The notes below the pieces were generated by a model, which was given only the letters and a program-made list of their open reading frames with translations, did not search any database and had not been told where the DNA came from. Shown here piece after piece: positions 9,687 to 20,189 of a stretch of 64,000 bases of DNA (positions within the stretch are counted from its first letter, which is position 1; each line of letters starts with the position of its first letter). The stretch spans positions 20,790 to 84,789 of the forward strand of contig JALKBU010000103.1 in the NCBI GenBank assembly GCA_023091735.1, given 5' to 3'. The position numbers and the translations under genes are program-made. The stretch comes from Trichomonas tenax (Eukaryota; Parabasalia; Trichomonadida; Trichomonadidae).

Positions 9687-9881
9687 ATGTTCAATGCTTC
9701 AAATAATTTAAGTAAAAGAGCATCAACGAAAGCTATTGAAGAAATTTTCACAGAGAACGACGTTGTGAAAAATGGTTCAGATATCTCCATTTCGTACACA
9801 AAAGAAGTTGGTTTTAGTTTTGATTATCCTATGCGTTGGTTAAATGATAGTTCAGAAATGAAAGCAATAGGTTTAAGTTGA
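9687..9881 (+). CDS. Short element-borne reading frame, unknown
   Basis: A 64-codon ATG frame with coding-like composition (charged helix start, then GSDISISYTKEVGFSFDYP) ends at 9881. It lies inside the relic element between the recombinase piece and the helicase relic. I do not recognise it. It may be the N-terminal stub of a larger gene of the element. Two 24-base direct repeats (9886-9909 and 9944-9967, sharing GATGGATGTGTGGAAAT) follow immediately. Confidence 0.3.
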   Translation: MFNASNNLSKRASTKAIEEIFTENDVVKNGSDISISYTKEVGFSFDYPMRWLNDSSEMKAIGLS

Positions 9882-9885
9882 TGAT

Positions 9886-9967
9886 GAAAATTGATGGATG
9901 TGTGGAAATGAGTTTATGAGGTCATTTATGCAAGTCTGGACATGGAAATTGATGGATGTGTGGAAAT
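9886..9967. repeat. Short direct repeats, offset 58
   Basis: A segment containing AAATTGATGGATGTGTGG occurs at 9886-9909 and again at 9944-9967. Further shortened versions (AAATGGATGGAG, TTGATGGTG) follow to about 10060. This looks like a degenerating minisatellite inside the element relic. Confidence 0.5.
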
Positions 9968-10065
9968 TAGGAAATAATGGTAAAATTGATGTTTCGACAC
10001 GTTTTAAAACGTTTTAAATTGATGATAAAAATAAATGGATGGAGTTGATGGTGAAAATAAATGGT

Positions 10066-10821
10066 TTAATTTAATTTGTCATTTGAAACTTCAGAATCTA
10101 AAAACTCAGCGTCATCGTATTTGATTATTTTTGTGAATAAATAAATATATTTGCATTCATCCTTTAATAAATAACACCAAACGCGTTTTCTGTCAATAGT
10201 AATTTGCTTACGGTTGCATTTATCCTTAATTTGTAATTGGAAATTCTTATCTTTCATTTCTGCTGGTTTTGATGTTAAAGCGTTACCGCAAGGAATACCT
10301 GTTAATAATTCATCATAATGTTCACATATCCAGTTATCTAAAGGAGTTCTGGAGGCTTCGATTAAATCTTGTTTGGCTTCAGTCATCGGAATTATTCGAG
10401 GGTTAAATTTTTCAATGTTGCGTTTGATGAAATAAGTAATTAAATTTTAATAAAATTCTGTTGTGAATGAAGAAAACAATTCGGACCAATACTTTTGATT
10501 TCCTTTATACTTACCGTTGCATGAAAGAACAACATAACGTCTATCTCCGTTTTCAATCTTGATGAGGTATGAGTTGTTAGAGACGAAAATGAAGTTAGAT
10601 ACATTTTCAGAGGTTCTACGGGGTTGATACTTTTCATTAATACGAATTGTTTTATCGGTAATGATTGATTTTAATGAATCGAAATTAGTTAAACGTTCCT
10701 AGCCGATATTTCTTAATTCGTTTAAAATAATCAACATTTTTCCTTCTACAACTGAATTAAATGTGCCCGTTAAATCTCCTATTTCTGTTAAATTTTTGAT
10801 ATCTAAATGTACGAGTTTCAT
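10066..10821 (-). pseudogene. Poxvirus D5-like superfamily 3 helicase relic
   Basis: One minus-strand frame runs unbroken in register from 10821 to 10066 except for two in-frame stops, TAG at 10701-10699 and TAA at 10449-10447. The protein has the downstream half of a viral-type superfamily 3 helicase. An acidic Walker-B-like region is followed by a KMLIILNELRN segment, an NEKYQPRRT stretch, a FIFVSNN sensor-like strand, a GDRRY Arg-finger-like segment, and a C-terminal domain that begins TEAKQDLIEAS. The Walker A part is missing upstream. D5-like genes are a known abundant repeat class in T. vaginalis, carried by viral-like elements. With two nonsense codons and no N-terminus it is a dead copy. 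It sits between tyrosine recombinase fragments. Confidence 0.65.
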
Positions 10822-11427
10822 TGCTCAAAGGAATAAATATATTACTTGTTGTTTGAAGAAATACTTTAATTGAACAGTTGTTATTTTTGTTTTTCGTTAA
10901 TTTCGATGTCGAGATAAGGAAATGAGGTCATTTATGTTGAATTTTTGATGAAAATTAATGAAAATCGTTGATTTTAGGGCAAAAATGAAAAGCGCACCGG
11001 GTGTATCGAGTCGATTTATTTTAGTATAAATCACTTTTCAAAATTTGAGGATTTGCGGCAGTAAATAAGCAAAATTTGAGGATTTTCGGGGGTAAATTAG
11101 GGGTTGAAAAAGTGCACCGAGTGCATCAGGTGCAAAACTGCCCTATAGGATGTGACAACATTGACATTTTAACAACATTTTATTGAAAACAGGGGTAAAA
11201 TAAGGTTCTACGTCTTAGAAACAGTGGTTTGTTTGTAATAATGGCTGAAATCATGAATTTTAATGAAATTTTAAGTAATTTCATTGAAAATTTGAGGATT
11301 TTCGACGATTTATACAAAATGTTGTCAAAATGTCATGTTGTCATTGTTTTCCATAACTCCTTACTGCACCAGGTCATTTTTTGCTTGCAATACGTAATTA
11401 TTACCTTCTTTTCCTGCAATTAAATAA

Positions 11428-11703
11428 CTTTCAGGGCTAAATTCAAATCGTCGTTTTATCCCGTTCGCGGAGCTCAGGGATTTCATCCTGTATTCTTTGG
11501 CAACATCAACCCAGAGGCAATATCAATCTTTGTTACGTACATATGAGCATTATCTCGTGAATATTCCTAACGCACCACCACCTTACCCTATAACTGTAAA
11601 TAATATTTTAGTGTTTTTTCAATCATACAGGATCTTGCATCCTCCAACAATATATTCCAATCCTAGAGAATTATTTGCTGGTATTTGCCACTATTTTTTT
11701 TAA
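11428..11703 (+). pseudogene. N-terminal piece of a tyrosine recombinase
   Basis: The frame is open from 11428 and has no ATG. It reads TSTQRQYQSLLRTYEHYL, then a Pro-rich linker, then VNNILVFFQSYRI and a helix ending ICHYF, the all-helical SAM-like core-binding domain that precedes the catalytic domain of tyrosine recombinases. It stops in a T/A homopolymer run at 11694-11714, and no catalytic domain follows. It is oriented opposite to the C-terminal piece at 9425-9568; together they bracket the D5-like helicase relic. Confidence 0.6.
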
Positions 11704-12151
11704 AAAAAAAAAAATACCCGATCCATAAGAGTGACTATTAATTTTGCGTTATTAATATGTCGATCCAAAAGATTCCGATTATTATTTATTAGTAAGGGTT
11801 TCGGTGCTCATTTATCGATGAGCAAACAGGACTCCAATGCGCAGTTCATATATCGCAAAAAACTAGAGAAAGCTTAGCAATGAGCTGAGCTCGCAAGTGA
11901 TCAATCATGAAAATCACAAGCCAGACATTCATCAATATCTATGTTTAAATATCCCTCATCATCATGTAGAAGTCACTCCAGCACCAAAAGTTAATTGTAT
12001 TTACTGCCAATAATAATTTACCATTATCATTATTGAATAATGTCATTTTTCGCGATTTATCACTTGAGCTTATTGTCATCGGCCAAAAGAATCTCTAGCT
12101 CGCCTTTCAACATTGTTAACTATTGAATCATAGCCCACAAAAAACATCTTA
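11704..12151. other. Spacer with possible decayed coding sequence
   Basis: A plus-strand stretch at about 11880-12010 reads as a polar peptide (HKPDIHQYL...HHHVEVTPAPKVNCIYC) before two stops, with other short open pieces upstream in different frames. It looks like decayed coding DNA of unknown family. Nothing firm can be called. Confidence 0.25.
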
Positions 12152-12899
12152 TTAAGGGTCCTCTATGGCGAAATATAGGCTCTCAAAATATTCTATGAGC
12201 TTGTTTAAAAACGTATTTCCCACAATTTGATGCTTTTCAGGATAGAGAGATCTAGATTTACAATGATATTCGATTCATTGCAAATAGCATATTAGAGGAA
12301 ATTCATTAATATCTCTCGCTTAAAAATCAATCAAAACTTAAAAATCATGGTCTTTGAAAAAGAATCATGATTTTTTCAAAAACACGAGTGATATGAAAAT
12401 AAGGACCCTTTTTCTTGCATTAATTCATTTGCCAATTATCGCTTAGTCAATGTAGAGCTATCCATAAATTTAGGTGTAATAATTCGTGTTATTTATGGAT
12501 ACCAAAGCACCTAATTGAAATCACATAGCTTTCATAGGCTATAGTAACTGTTTAATGCATCAAACAAATTGAACGCGAAGAAACAGCAGAATTTCATTGT
12601 AATTTGCTTGTTTATTTTACTACTTTACAATTATCATCATATTTTTTAGCATGTATATATTAAAATGGATATTAAAATAGTAAATGATTTCACCTTTTCC
12701 TGCTGATTATTAATATTATAATTAAAAGGTTGAAATTGAGCCGTGATACTCCAAGCAATTAATCCTTAGCATGAGGAGGAAACAAAATCAAGAAGGTTTT
12801 TTTTGTGATTTTTTAACATTTTCTTATACCTAAATAAGTGAAAAAGACACCAAAAAAGTGAAGGACGATACAGGAAGATTGGCCATAGCGGACCCTTAA
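12152..12899. mobile_element. MITE-like element with terminal inverted repeats
   Basis: TTAAGGGTCC-t-CTATGGC at the left end is the reverse complement of GCCATAG-c-GGACCCTTAA at the right end, with about 17 of 19 bases matching. The 748-base interior holds no reading frame, only AT-rich DNA with a small imperfect palindrome around AATCATGATT near 12368. A related end is at 788-823. No clear target-site duplication is visible, so the exact ends and superfamily are unknown. This fits a short non-autonomous DNA transposon. Confidence 0.55.
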
Positions 12900-13505
12900 T
12901 CTCGGTGCTCTGATAGGACTTGAGTCAATCAAAGTATATCAAACATATATCAATTCGTGGGCATATGTATTGATGCCGGCAAGGTCAGTTCGCACAATTA
13001 CCACGAAATGTTTATTGAAAAATCGCCGATTTTTATAATTTACATACAAAAGTTTGTCACATTTTTAAAAAAACTAAATGTTCAAAATTTTCGAAAAATA
13101 TTTTACTGACAAATCATTTTTGCTTAAACTATAATATGTACAAGACATTGGGAAGCAGTATCATTAATGATAGAAGTTCTATTTTATATTCGAGAAATTA
13201 AAACAGGTTGAACCCTAAACGGTTACATTGGTCTCTTAAGTCTCAGTCTTGCAATATTGCAATAGATATTCATTCCAGCTTCGCAGGCACTAATAAGCTT
13301 ACCAGTTATTGAATCAGGCATAGCTAATTTACACACCATAACTATGTCACTTTAATTATCATATATCATGCTATACGTGTCATTTTGACCACTGAGGAAA
13401 TATTATAAGCTATTCAATTACAAGCTATGGATTAATTGTTGATATAGAGTATTTGCTTAAATCTCGTTGTTTATTTCTAACAGTTAAATATATTACATAA
13501 AGAGA
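12900..13505. other. Spacer, nothing firm
   Basis: AT-rich DNA upstream of the kinase gene's 3' end. A short plus-strand frame that runs from the inverted repeat to about 13040 has more balanced base use (YINSWAYVLMPARSVRTI...) but no recognised family and no ATG at its start. Confidence 0.3.
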
Positions 13506-14375
13506 TTACTCGTTGACATTCATATTAAGGAATTCTTCGATGCTGATTGGTTTGAATGTCAATGGCGGATTGATCAAATCATTGACAGATTGCGGAAGAG
13601 CTAATTCTCTATAACCTAATTCGTAGGTATTCTTAATCAAGCTGAATGTAGCGTTGACTGTGTACATCGCAATCTTCTCGTAGTCATCTTTGTATTTGAT
13701 GATGCTTGAAAGAAGAAGAGCTGCAAAAACATCACCAGGACCATCAAAACCACGCTCGTAACTCTTCGTCTCTATAGGAAGCTGAACCCTTCCATTATCA
13801 AAACTGAAGAATACGAAGCGATGCTTCCATTCAACACTCGAAATTGCAACGTTCTTAGGTCCAAGTTCATGAAGTTTCTTGACAATAGCAATGACATCTT
13901 TTGGCGTGTTTATCTTCATATCTGTTAACCACTCAGCTTCGTACTGGTTTGGTGTGATCGTGTCTGCAATTGGGACTAATAATTCTTTGAAAAAAACCTT
14001 GCAATCAGGATCAACATATAATTCACCAGAATCTCCTAAAACTGGATCACATAAATAGTGTATTTCGTTTCCTAACTCCTTTCTGAGGTTTGCGATGACT
14101 TTTATAATGTGTGGATCGCCGATATATCCTGTTAATAAATGAGTATAAGTTTTAAGTAGGTCATTGAGCCTCAATCCTTCGAGGATGTCCTCCAGTTCAT
14201 GTGGTGACATCTTTGTGCCGCGAATATGTTCATATGCTGTATGTGTTGAAAAATTTACTGTATTTATTGGATCGCAGTCAATTCCGTTGACTTCAATCGG
14301 AAGAACGGCTGATCTGTTGCCGCTCCTTCCGTGCGTCATATGGCTTTGTATCGTCAGAACTAATGGAGACGACAT
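13506..14375 (-). CDS. pdxK: Pyridoxal kinase
   Basis: The frame is open from 14489, but the 38 extra N-terminal residues have no counterpart in the family, so I start at the ATG at 14375 (289 residues). The protein opens LVLTIQSHMTHGRSGNRSAV, the pyridoxal kinase N-terminal strand and substrate loop. It then shows HLLTGYIGD, CDPVLGDSG (about 107-115), TPNQYEAEWLT (about 138-148, the ATP-side strand) and the ribokinase-superfamily signature FDGPGDVFAALLL, whose Asp is the catalytic base. It phosphorylates pyridoxal, pyridoxine and pyridoxamine in the salvage route to pyridoxal phosphate in the cytosol. Length and motif order are normal. It stands alone, with a decayed gene beyond its 5' end. 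Confidence 0.9.
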   Translation of the reverse strand: MSSPLVLTIQSHMTHGRSGNRSAVLPIEVNGIDCDPINTVNFSTHTAYEHIRGTKMSPHELEDILEGLRLNDLLKTYTHLLTGYIGDPHIIKVIANLRKELGNEIHYLCDPVLGDSGELYVDPDCKVFFKELLVPIADTITPNQYEAEWLTDMKINTPKDVIAIVKKLHELGPKNVAISSVEWKHRFVFFSFDNGRVQLPIETKSYERGFDGPGDVFAALLLSSIIKYKDDYEKIAMYTVNATFSLIKNTYELGYRELALPQSVNDLINPPLTFKPISIEEFLNMNVNE

Positions 14376-14764
14376 CGAAATTTTACCAGACCAAAATTGA
14401 AAAATTTGGATTTTTGTTTTGTTTTTAGATTGTCCACAGAATGTAGATTTGATTTTATTTTCGAAATCGATTTTTGGAAAATAGGTCATGTAAAAATTCG
14501 TAAATAAAAAATGTCAAAATGCTTTTCATTCTTCTCAAATGAACATGGTATTCTCTCAAATTTTCAATCTCTTTGTATCTTAAAACGCGAAAGCGTTACA
14601 TCTTTTGTTTAATTTTTATCATTACATTATATGATAACATGAATATAGGTGATGTTGTATTGGATAAATTTGTCATATGCATAATAGTTTTGTTCTGGAG
14701 GATTTTGAGCCACTGAGTTGAAAGAATTCGAGAAATGCGTTCTCGACACTCAGAGGAATCTTGA

Positions 14765-15071
14765 TTCTCTATAGATGGTGCGACATCACTCGAACGCACT
14801 GCTGCTGATTTATATCACTCTGTTGTCTGTGATAAGGATGGTCATCAGGTTGCTGCAGCTGATAAAGGTGCTGTCAGCAATGTACTTGACAATTTATACA
14901 AGTGTGAAAAAGTTTGCTTGTGAATATAATAATCTTCGCTTTGTTGTATAGTGTGCTAAAGAAGATGATGAAGTTCTTCACTACGAAGCAACTTATCTTC
15001 GAAATCATCGCACATCCATCGAAAACTTTGTAGTCGATGATGGAGAGCCATCACATGATGTTTTTTATTGA
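14765..15071 (+). pseudogene. Decayed gene fragment, family unknown
   Basis: A plus-strand coding-like stretch reads GATSLERTAADLYHSVV, then KDGHQVAAADKGAVSNVLD, shifts frame near 14921, and continues EYNNLRFVV, TAG, CAKEDDEVLHYEATYLRNH, ending at TGA 15069-15071. One frameshift and one in-frame TAG mark it as dead. Composition and periodicity are clearly protein-like, but I do not recognise the family. Confidence 0.45.
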
Positions 15072-15388
15072 AAACTTTGATACACGATTTTCTAGGCTCT
15101 ATTATGTTGTTATTAAACAAAGCAAAGCAAGCCTTGCTATGATAATGTAAGTATATCTTTGATACAGGTAGCTTTAAAATCAAAAATTATGAAACAAATC
15201 CAATTTCAATTTCAAATTGAATATTTGGATAAATCTGATCACAATATAGCTACATTTGTTTATTTTTGGTTATTTTTAATTCATTGTTCATCTTATTTTG
15301 TAGATTTGTTCATAATTTTACAAAAATAAAGCTCGTTTTTGCCAAAATATTTTACATTGTCATAATATTTTCTTTATTTGTCAAAATG

Positions 15389-15395
15389 TCATAAT
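15389..15395 (+). promoter_or_regulatory. Initiator element (TCATAAT)
   Basis: TCATAAT fits the trichomonad initiator TCA(C/T)(T/A), with the presumed start site A ten bases before the ATG at 15401. It supports that ATG over the in-frame TTG one codon earlier. Confidence 0.55.
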
Positions 15396-15400
15396 TTTTG

Positions 15401-16387
15401 ATGGCGAAGTTGATAGCGTGCAATGATGAATATATCTTCGCGGCTTCGATGCCAAATAAGCTGATAATCCTTGACAGCCAGTGCAAAGTCGTCAATGAGA
15501 TGGAGTTTGAGGCAGATTTGAACTACATCGCCGCAGATAAAGACAGAATTGCTGTTGCGTTAACAAACAAAGAAATTGTCATCATGAAATGCGAAGGAGA
15601 GGGAAAGTTCACCCAGACAATCAGGACAACAGCCGAAAGAATCGGTGAGGAATTGATTTTCTCTGAATATATCGGCAAAGACTCATTATTACTCAATGAT
15701 GGCGGAGACATTTTCGCTTATGATATCTCAACAATGAAGAATCCAGCACTTTTAATGGGCCATATCGCTACAACAACAAGTTTTGCCCTCTCTCCTGATC
15801 ACAAAGTTATGGTAACATCGGACAGAGACGGCAGAGTTCGCTTCTCCAAGTATCCAAACGCTTACGACATCCTCAATTTCGGCTTAGAACATGAAGAATT
15901 TGTGACTGATCTTTGTTATCTTCCAACAGGCGAATTGTTGTCGGCAGACGGCGATGGACAGATCGCAAAGTGGGACAAGAATGGTAATTTGATAGCTATC
16001 GCTAGACCATTTATTAAAGAAACAATTATCACACAGATTTGCTATGTTAACAATCACATTGCTGCTATTGCAGAAAGGCTCGCATCTATTTACATTATTA
16101 ATGCAGAAACACTAGAAGTTGTTGAAAAATTACAAGTTAATCATCAGCCACTTTGCCTTGCAGCTTTTAAGAACGATATTCTTTGTGGATGCAATGGTGA
16201 GCTTGTTAGAGTCACAGGAAATCAGGTTGCTGCCGTTCAAGGTTTTGATGCTAAAATAGATCCAGAGCCAACAAAGGCAAAGTGCCGTGTCACCATGAAA
16301 CAAGTTGTTCATAAGGATGAAAAGATGAGTGAAGTTTATGATATCTGGCGCCACCCAGAAAATTGTCCTTCTAAAGATAAAGATTGA
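15401..16387 (+). CDS. Trm82/WDR4-like tRNA m7G methyltransferase subunit
   Basis: A 328-residue WD40 protein. Weak blades fill residues 1-110. The diagnostic block at about 118-200 follows: GHIATTTSFALSPDHKVMVT, DRDGRVRFSKYPNAYDIL and then ADGDGQIAKWD. The combination SPD...TxDRDxxxRxSxYPNAY is characteristic of Trm82/WDR4, the non-catalytic partner of Trm8/METTL1 that installs 7-methylguanosine at position 46 of tRNA. The catalytic partner is not in the window. The C-terminal tail (about 290-328) is basic and charged. The start is set by the initiator element just upstream. Alternative WD40 functions are possible, but the YPNAY block argues against them. Confidence 0.82.
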   Translation: MAKLIACNDEYIFAASMPNKLIILDSQCKVVNEMEFEADLNYIAADKDRIAVALTNKEIVIMKCEGEGKFTQTIRTTAERIGEELIFSEYIGKDSLLLNDGGDIFAYDISTMKNPALLMGHIATTTSFALSPDHKVMVTSDRDGRVRFSKYPNAYDILNFGLEHEEFVTDLCYLPTGELLSADGDGQIAKWDKNGNLIAIARPFIKETIITQICYVNNHIAAIAERLASIYIINAETLEVVEKLQVNHQPLCLAAFKNDILCGCNGELVRVTGNQVAAVQGFDAKIDPEPTKAKCRVTMKQVVHKDEKMSEVYDIWRHPENCPSKDKD

Positions 16388-17565
16388 GGTTGAATCCTTT
16401 TATATTTTTGATATAAAGCATATACTTATACATTTCTTAAAACAGTTTTCAATTATTTTCATTTTTTGAAGTTCAATATTATAATTTCCATAAGAATTGT
16501 CAATAAATTGCATTGCAATAAATGCACCTTCTGGAAGATACATTTGCTATTGGATTATCAGGGAATGAATTTATAGTTTGGCAGAAAAATCAATTCGAAA
16601 TTACCATTGCTAAAACATAATTTAAGAAAATTAAAACCGGCTCAATGGTGCATAGTCTTACATGGTTAAATCATTAATGGGTATTTAACCATAAATCTGC
16701 TGAATCTTTTTTCATTTTCTTGGAGGTTTGCATGTTAAGAAAATTTTTTCTCAGAAGGTGTTATACAATTTTTGTTACTACCAAAATGAGTACAACGAAA
16801 GATATTACCAATAAGTAATATAAATATATAATGAAAATCAAAACATATAACTCGATAAACCTATAATTAAGAGTATATATATATTAAGAAAAATAAATGC
16901 TAAGCAAGAACTGTTCTCCAAACGCTGGATATATAATGCTGAATGAAAATTATTGAGCAGGCAGCTCTTCTATAATAAGAGAAAGGGATTGCAATTCAGT
17001 GATAAAATATAGGGAACTTTAAAAGAACATCAACAATACCAATATTAATAATGGAACTGGATCATTCATTTTGTGTGATAGTGATTTGATACTGATAAAA
17101 AATGCAAATCGTAATTGCTGTCTCATTAGCCATTGGAAAGTTAGGCCCACTGAATACTGTATATTTTCTGGAATAGTATACATTCGCATGACGATATGAA
17201 AATATTATATGTTACTCAAGCAATGTGTGAATATAGAAATTTGTTTTTTAGATGATGACTCACATCCGACAGAAGGTTTCACTATTAACTAAAACCATAT
17301 GTTACTCAAACAATGTGTGAATGTAGTATTAATGTTGATATTCGACATCTGTGACCGATCGAGAAGTTCCAATTAGTTTCAACTCAGTTGTTCTTGTGAG
17401 AATTTTATCGGGACTAATTTTATCATCTATGTAATGGTATACAAGATATTCTCTATCATATACTATGCAACCATTACCTTTGAGCAACGAAATTATGTAC
17501 AGGCAAAGATTTTCCAAAATCAAAGTTTCTCCGAGAAATTTTCAAAAAAAAGACGTTTATTTTCA
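16388..17565. other. Intergenic with direct repeat
   Basis: Mostly AT-rich DNA. A 32-codon plus frame at 16522-16620 (containing FAIGLSGNEFIVWQ) resembles a single WD-type strand pair and may be a remnant duplicated from the preceding gene. A 30-base direct repeat (ATATGTTACTCAA.CAATG...) lies at 17206-17235 and 17297-17326, offset 91, with two differences. Confidence 0.4.
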
Positions 17566-18696
17566 ATGGAAATATCTGGAAATCGTTTTTCTCACATTCA
17601 GCAATTTCTAGAGAACAATTTCAATTTGGTTTTGTTCGATCAAATCGCCAGGCAGATGGTGAAGCATCACATTTCATCAAAATTCCTTAAAGAAAGAATT
17701 AACGAAATATTATTAAACATGTTAATACAAGAAAGAGAGTCCTACAGGATGAATGTCGAGTCAGAAAACAGAGCTTTAAGTCACCAAAAGAAGCAACTTG
17801 ATGCAAGAATAGAAACTAAAGTAAAACGAATCGAAAGACATATTGACAACGCTTTAGAGGAGAATAAAATGGTCCATCAGAAGCTAAATCGTGTAAAGTC
17901 CGTACAAAACGAATATCAAAACCGCTTAGTAGAAGAAAATCAAAAGATAAATCAACATTATAAAAATATCGAACAAGAAATACAAAACCTTAATAAGCCA
18001 ATGTCTATTTTACGCGAAAGAATCCATCAAATACAAAATGAAGTCGAAGAATTAACAGATGCTCATAAAAATTATATTTCAAACGCAAGGACGCTCTTTA
18101 ATGAGCAAAAGAACTCATATCTCGACAAGTACGAAGTGCTAAAGAAAGAATATATGAGCACACCCGCGATAACAGAATATGATAAAATATTATTCAACGA
18201 AAAGACGAAAACACTGAAGCAAACAGAAAGCCTGGCCTCGCTGTTTGAGTATTTTTACAAATTACAGCAAAATCACAATGAAGCAAATGCTCAATTATTC
18301 ACAACGAATGATTTTTCACCAGCGAACTTTAGAATGATTTTAAATCAACTCTCGAGGTCCATAAAGGAAAAGTCGAAGACAGATGCGTGTGCTATATTCG
18401 AAATTCAAGACGGAAAGTTGGAATCAGTTGTTTCTCACATCAATGAAATGCTCGAAACTAAATCAGTTGGCGTTAGAGAAAAATACAAAGAGATTATCAA
18501 CAAACAGCAGAATAGGATCGCGAAGCTCCAGAAGCAACTCGCTATTGCACAAAAGGAGCTTTATGGCCTTGCTAAAGCTGTTCCAGACACAAAGATGTTG
18601 AACGAGATCACATCAGTCCAAAAGTCATTGAACGAGAAAATGAATGTCACTGATGAAAAGATGTCGAAGCTTCAGAAACTCGCTTCCAAGAACTGA
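17566..18696 (+). CDS. Coiled-coil protein with LisH-like N-terminus
   Basis: The reading frame opens at an ATG at 17434, but its first 44 residues look like spacer. The ATG at 17566 starts a 376-residue protein with normal coding composition, and I prefer it. Residues about 7-42 (SHIQQFLENNFNLVLFDQIA and the following helix) resemble a LisH-type dimerisation motif. From about 50 onward the protein is nearly continuous heptad-patterned coiled coil rich in Glu, Lys, Gln and Asn, broken around 225-265 by a less regular segment. Such architecture is common in basal-body, centrosomal and other cytoskeletal scaffold proteins. I cannot name an orthologue. No initiator element is obvious next to either ATG. 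Confidence 0.6.
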   Translation: MEISGNRFSHIQQFLENNFNLVLFDQIARQMVKHHISSKFLKERINEILLNMLIQERESYRMNVESENRALSHQKKQLDARIETKVKRIERHIDNALEENKMVHQKLNRVKSVQNEYQNRLVEENQKINQHYKNIEQEIQNLNKPMSILRERIHQIQNEVEELTDAHKNYISNARTLFNEQKNSYLDKYEVLKKEYMSTPAITEYDKILFNEKTKTLKQTESLASLFEYFYKLQQNHNEANAQLFTTNDFSPANFRMILNQLSRSIKEKSKTDACAIFEIQDGKLESVVSHINEMLETKSVGVREKYKEIINKQQNRIAKLQKQLAIAQKELYGLAKAVPDTKMLNEITSVQKSLNEKMNVTDEKMSKLQKLASKN

Positions 18697-18765
18697 GCGC
18701 ATATTTATTTGTTTTTGTTTGATAAAGTTGTTATTTCATTTATCATAACTTCATTTAATATTATT

Positions 18766-19112
18766 ATTTCCATTGTATAGCATTTTTATAACGTAAAATA
18801 TGTTGTTGTCGATGATAAATAGGTAAATCTAATCACAAATATGCTTTTTTAGCTTTTTTTTAAAGTATTCCAAGTGTTCACACATAAGCTCTGTGTGTTA
18901 TTCTCCCAAAAATAATGATGACTCTTTTTTTGCGCGGCTAAATTTGACAAGTTTATTAAATTGAGAAAAATAACACACAGAGCTTATGTGCGAACACTTG
19001 GAATACTTTTTTCTAAAAAAAAAACTAAAAAGCATATTTGTGATTAGATTTACCGATTTATCATCGACAACAACATATTTTACTTTATAAAAATGCTATA
19101 CAATGGGAATAT
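18766..19112. repeat. Large near-perfect inverted repeat (MITE-like hairpin)
   Basis: About 140 bases at 18766-18906 reappear as the reverse complement at 18963-19112, around a 56-base centre. The arms share long identical blocks (for example CATTGTATAGCATTTTTATA and ATAAGCTCTGTGTGTTATT) with only a few mismatches and one indel in the homopolymer part. The element lies just past the end of the coiled-coil gene. High arm identity suggests a young MITE or a maintained cruciform or hairpin. Its transcript would fold into a very long stem. Confidence 0.85.
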
Positions 19113-20189
19113 AATATATTATAATGAGTAAAGCACATCATGGCAAATCAATGTTTTTGATGCAAGATATATCTAATATTTTAATGAAATATAGACTTTG
19201 TTAGCTAATTCTTTAATATATCATGCACAACAGGATTTTGTACATTGAGGTTCAATAACTTAGCAAGAAGTTAATCCAGTGAGTTAAAAAACGAGTTTCA
19301 CCGACTTTGCGTATAAATTTTAGACAAGCCTAAATAAAATTTATTTGAGTTGATGCGGCTTGACGATATGATGGTGTTTTTTGCTTTTTCGTTGATCAGA
19401 AAAGGTGTTTTGAGAGTGAAGAGAAGAGAATTATCTAAATCTCAAAATACTGAATAGTGTCAATTTAGATAAACTATTAATAAATCTCTACCATAAGAAT
19501 TTTTATTATTAATTAAACAATATATTTTAATAACAAATTATAAGAAATTATTAAGATTTAGATATAAATTATAGGAAAATTGTTAATTTTATATATATTA
19601 AGGAAGTTATGATTATGTATATTCTCAGATTGCTGATTTTTTAGGGTTAGCCAAATTTTGGATTTTCCCGAAAAGTCACAATCTGTATACGACTGGAATC
19701 AAGATCTGATGGCTGTATAATATGCAGACGAAATGTCTTTAATTGTTGTTCTTAGATTGATGAAAACAATGCAAAAAAAGCAAATTTACATGTCAGTGAT
19801 CAAAAATAATTGTTAAATATTTAACGTTGAAAAAAATTATTTAATAATGAGTTCCTCATCGCACAGAGATCATAGAAAAATATTACGAAAAAGGTGACAA
19901 AAGAATCATGAAACGTGACACTATGAAGGTTGTAAGTCTTATTTTATTTTACTAGTCTATATTTGATACTAAATAAAAATATTCAAAAGTTTACAAAGAC
20001 CATCGTGAAATGGTTTCATAATATGATAAATAGTAAAACTACGCAATAAATTTTTCTAACCGCAATTATCACAAAAAAATTGAAAATTGAAAACGCTTTA
20101 AATAATGCATAACAACGAAAAACAAATTTCTATTTTTAACCCTAAAATCTCTGAAAAAAAAACATCAAGAACAACAACATTTTCGAAAA
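19113..20189. other. Intergenic, no supported gene
   Basis: About 1.1 kb of AT-rich DNA before the saposin-like gene. One TTTACATGTCA motif is at 19785-19795. I see no coding or RNA signal. Confidence 0.4.

Noticed and set aside
10880..11160. Repeated GAGGATTT and TGCACC(G)(A)G-like words as a minisatellite or zinc-finger coding sequence
   Set aside because: The words are irregularly spaced and no frame stays open, so I could not support either.
15398..15400. TTG start for the WD40 protein and similar non-ATG starts at 8101, 26014, 31393, 46012 and 56215
   Set aside because: In each case an ATG lies a few codons downstream, and at several an initiator element marks the start, so non-ATG initiation is not needed.
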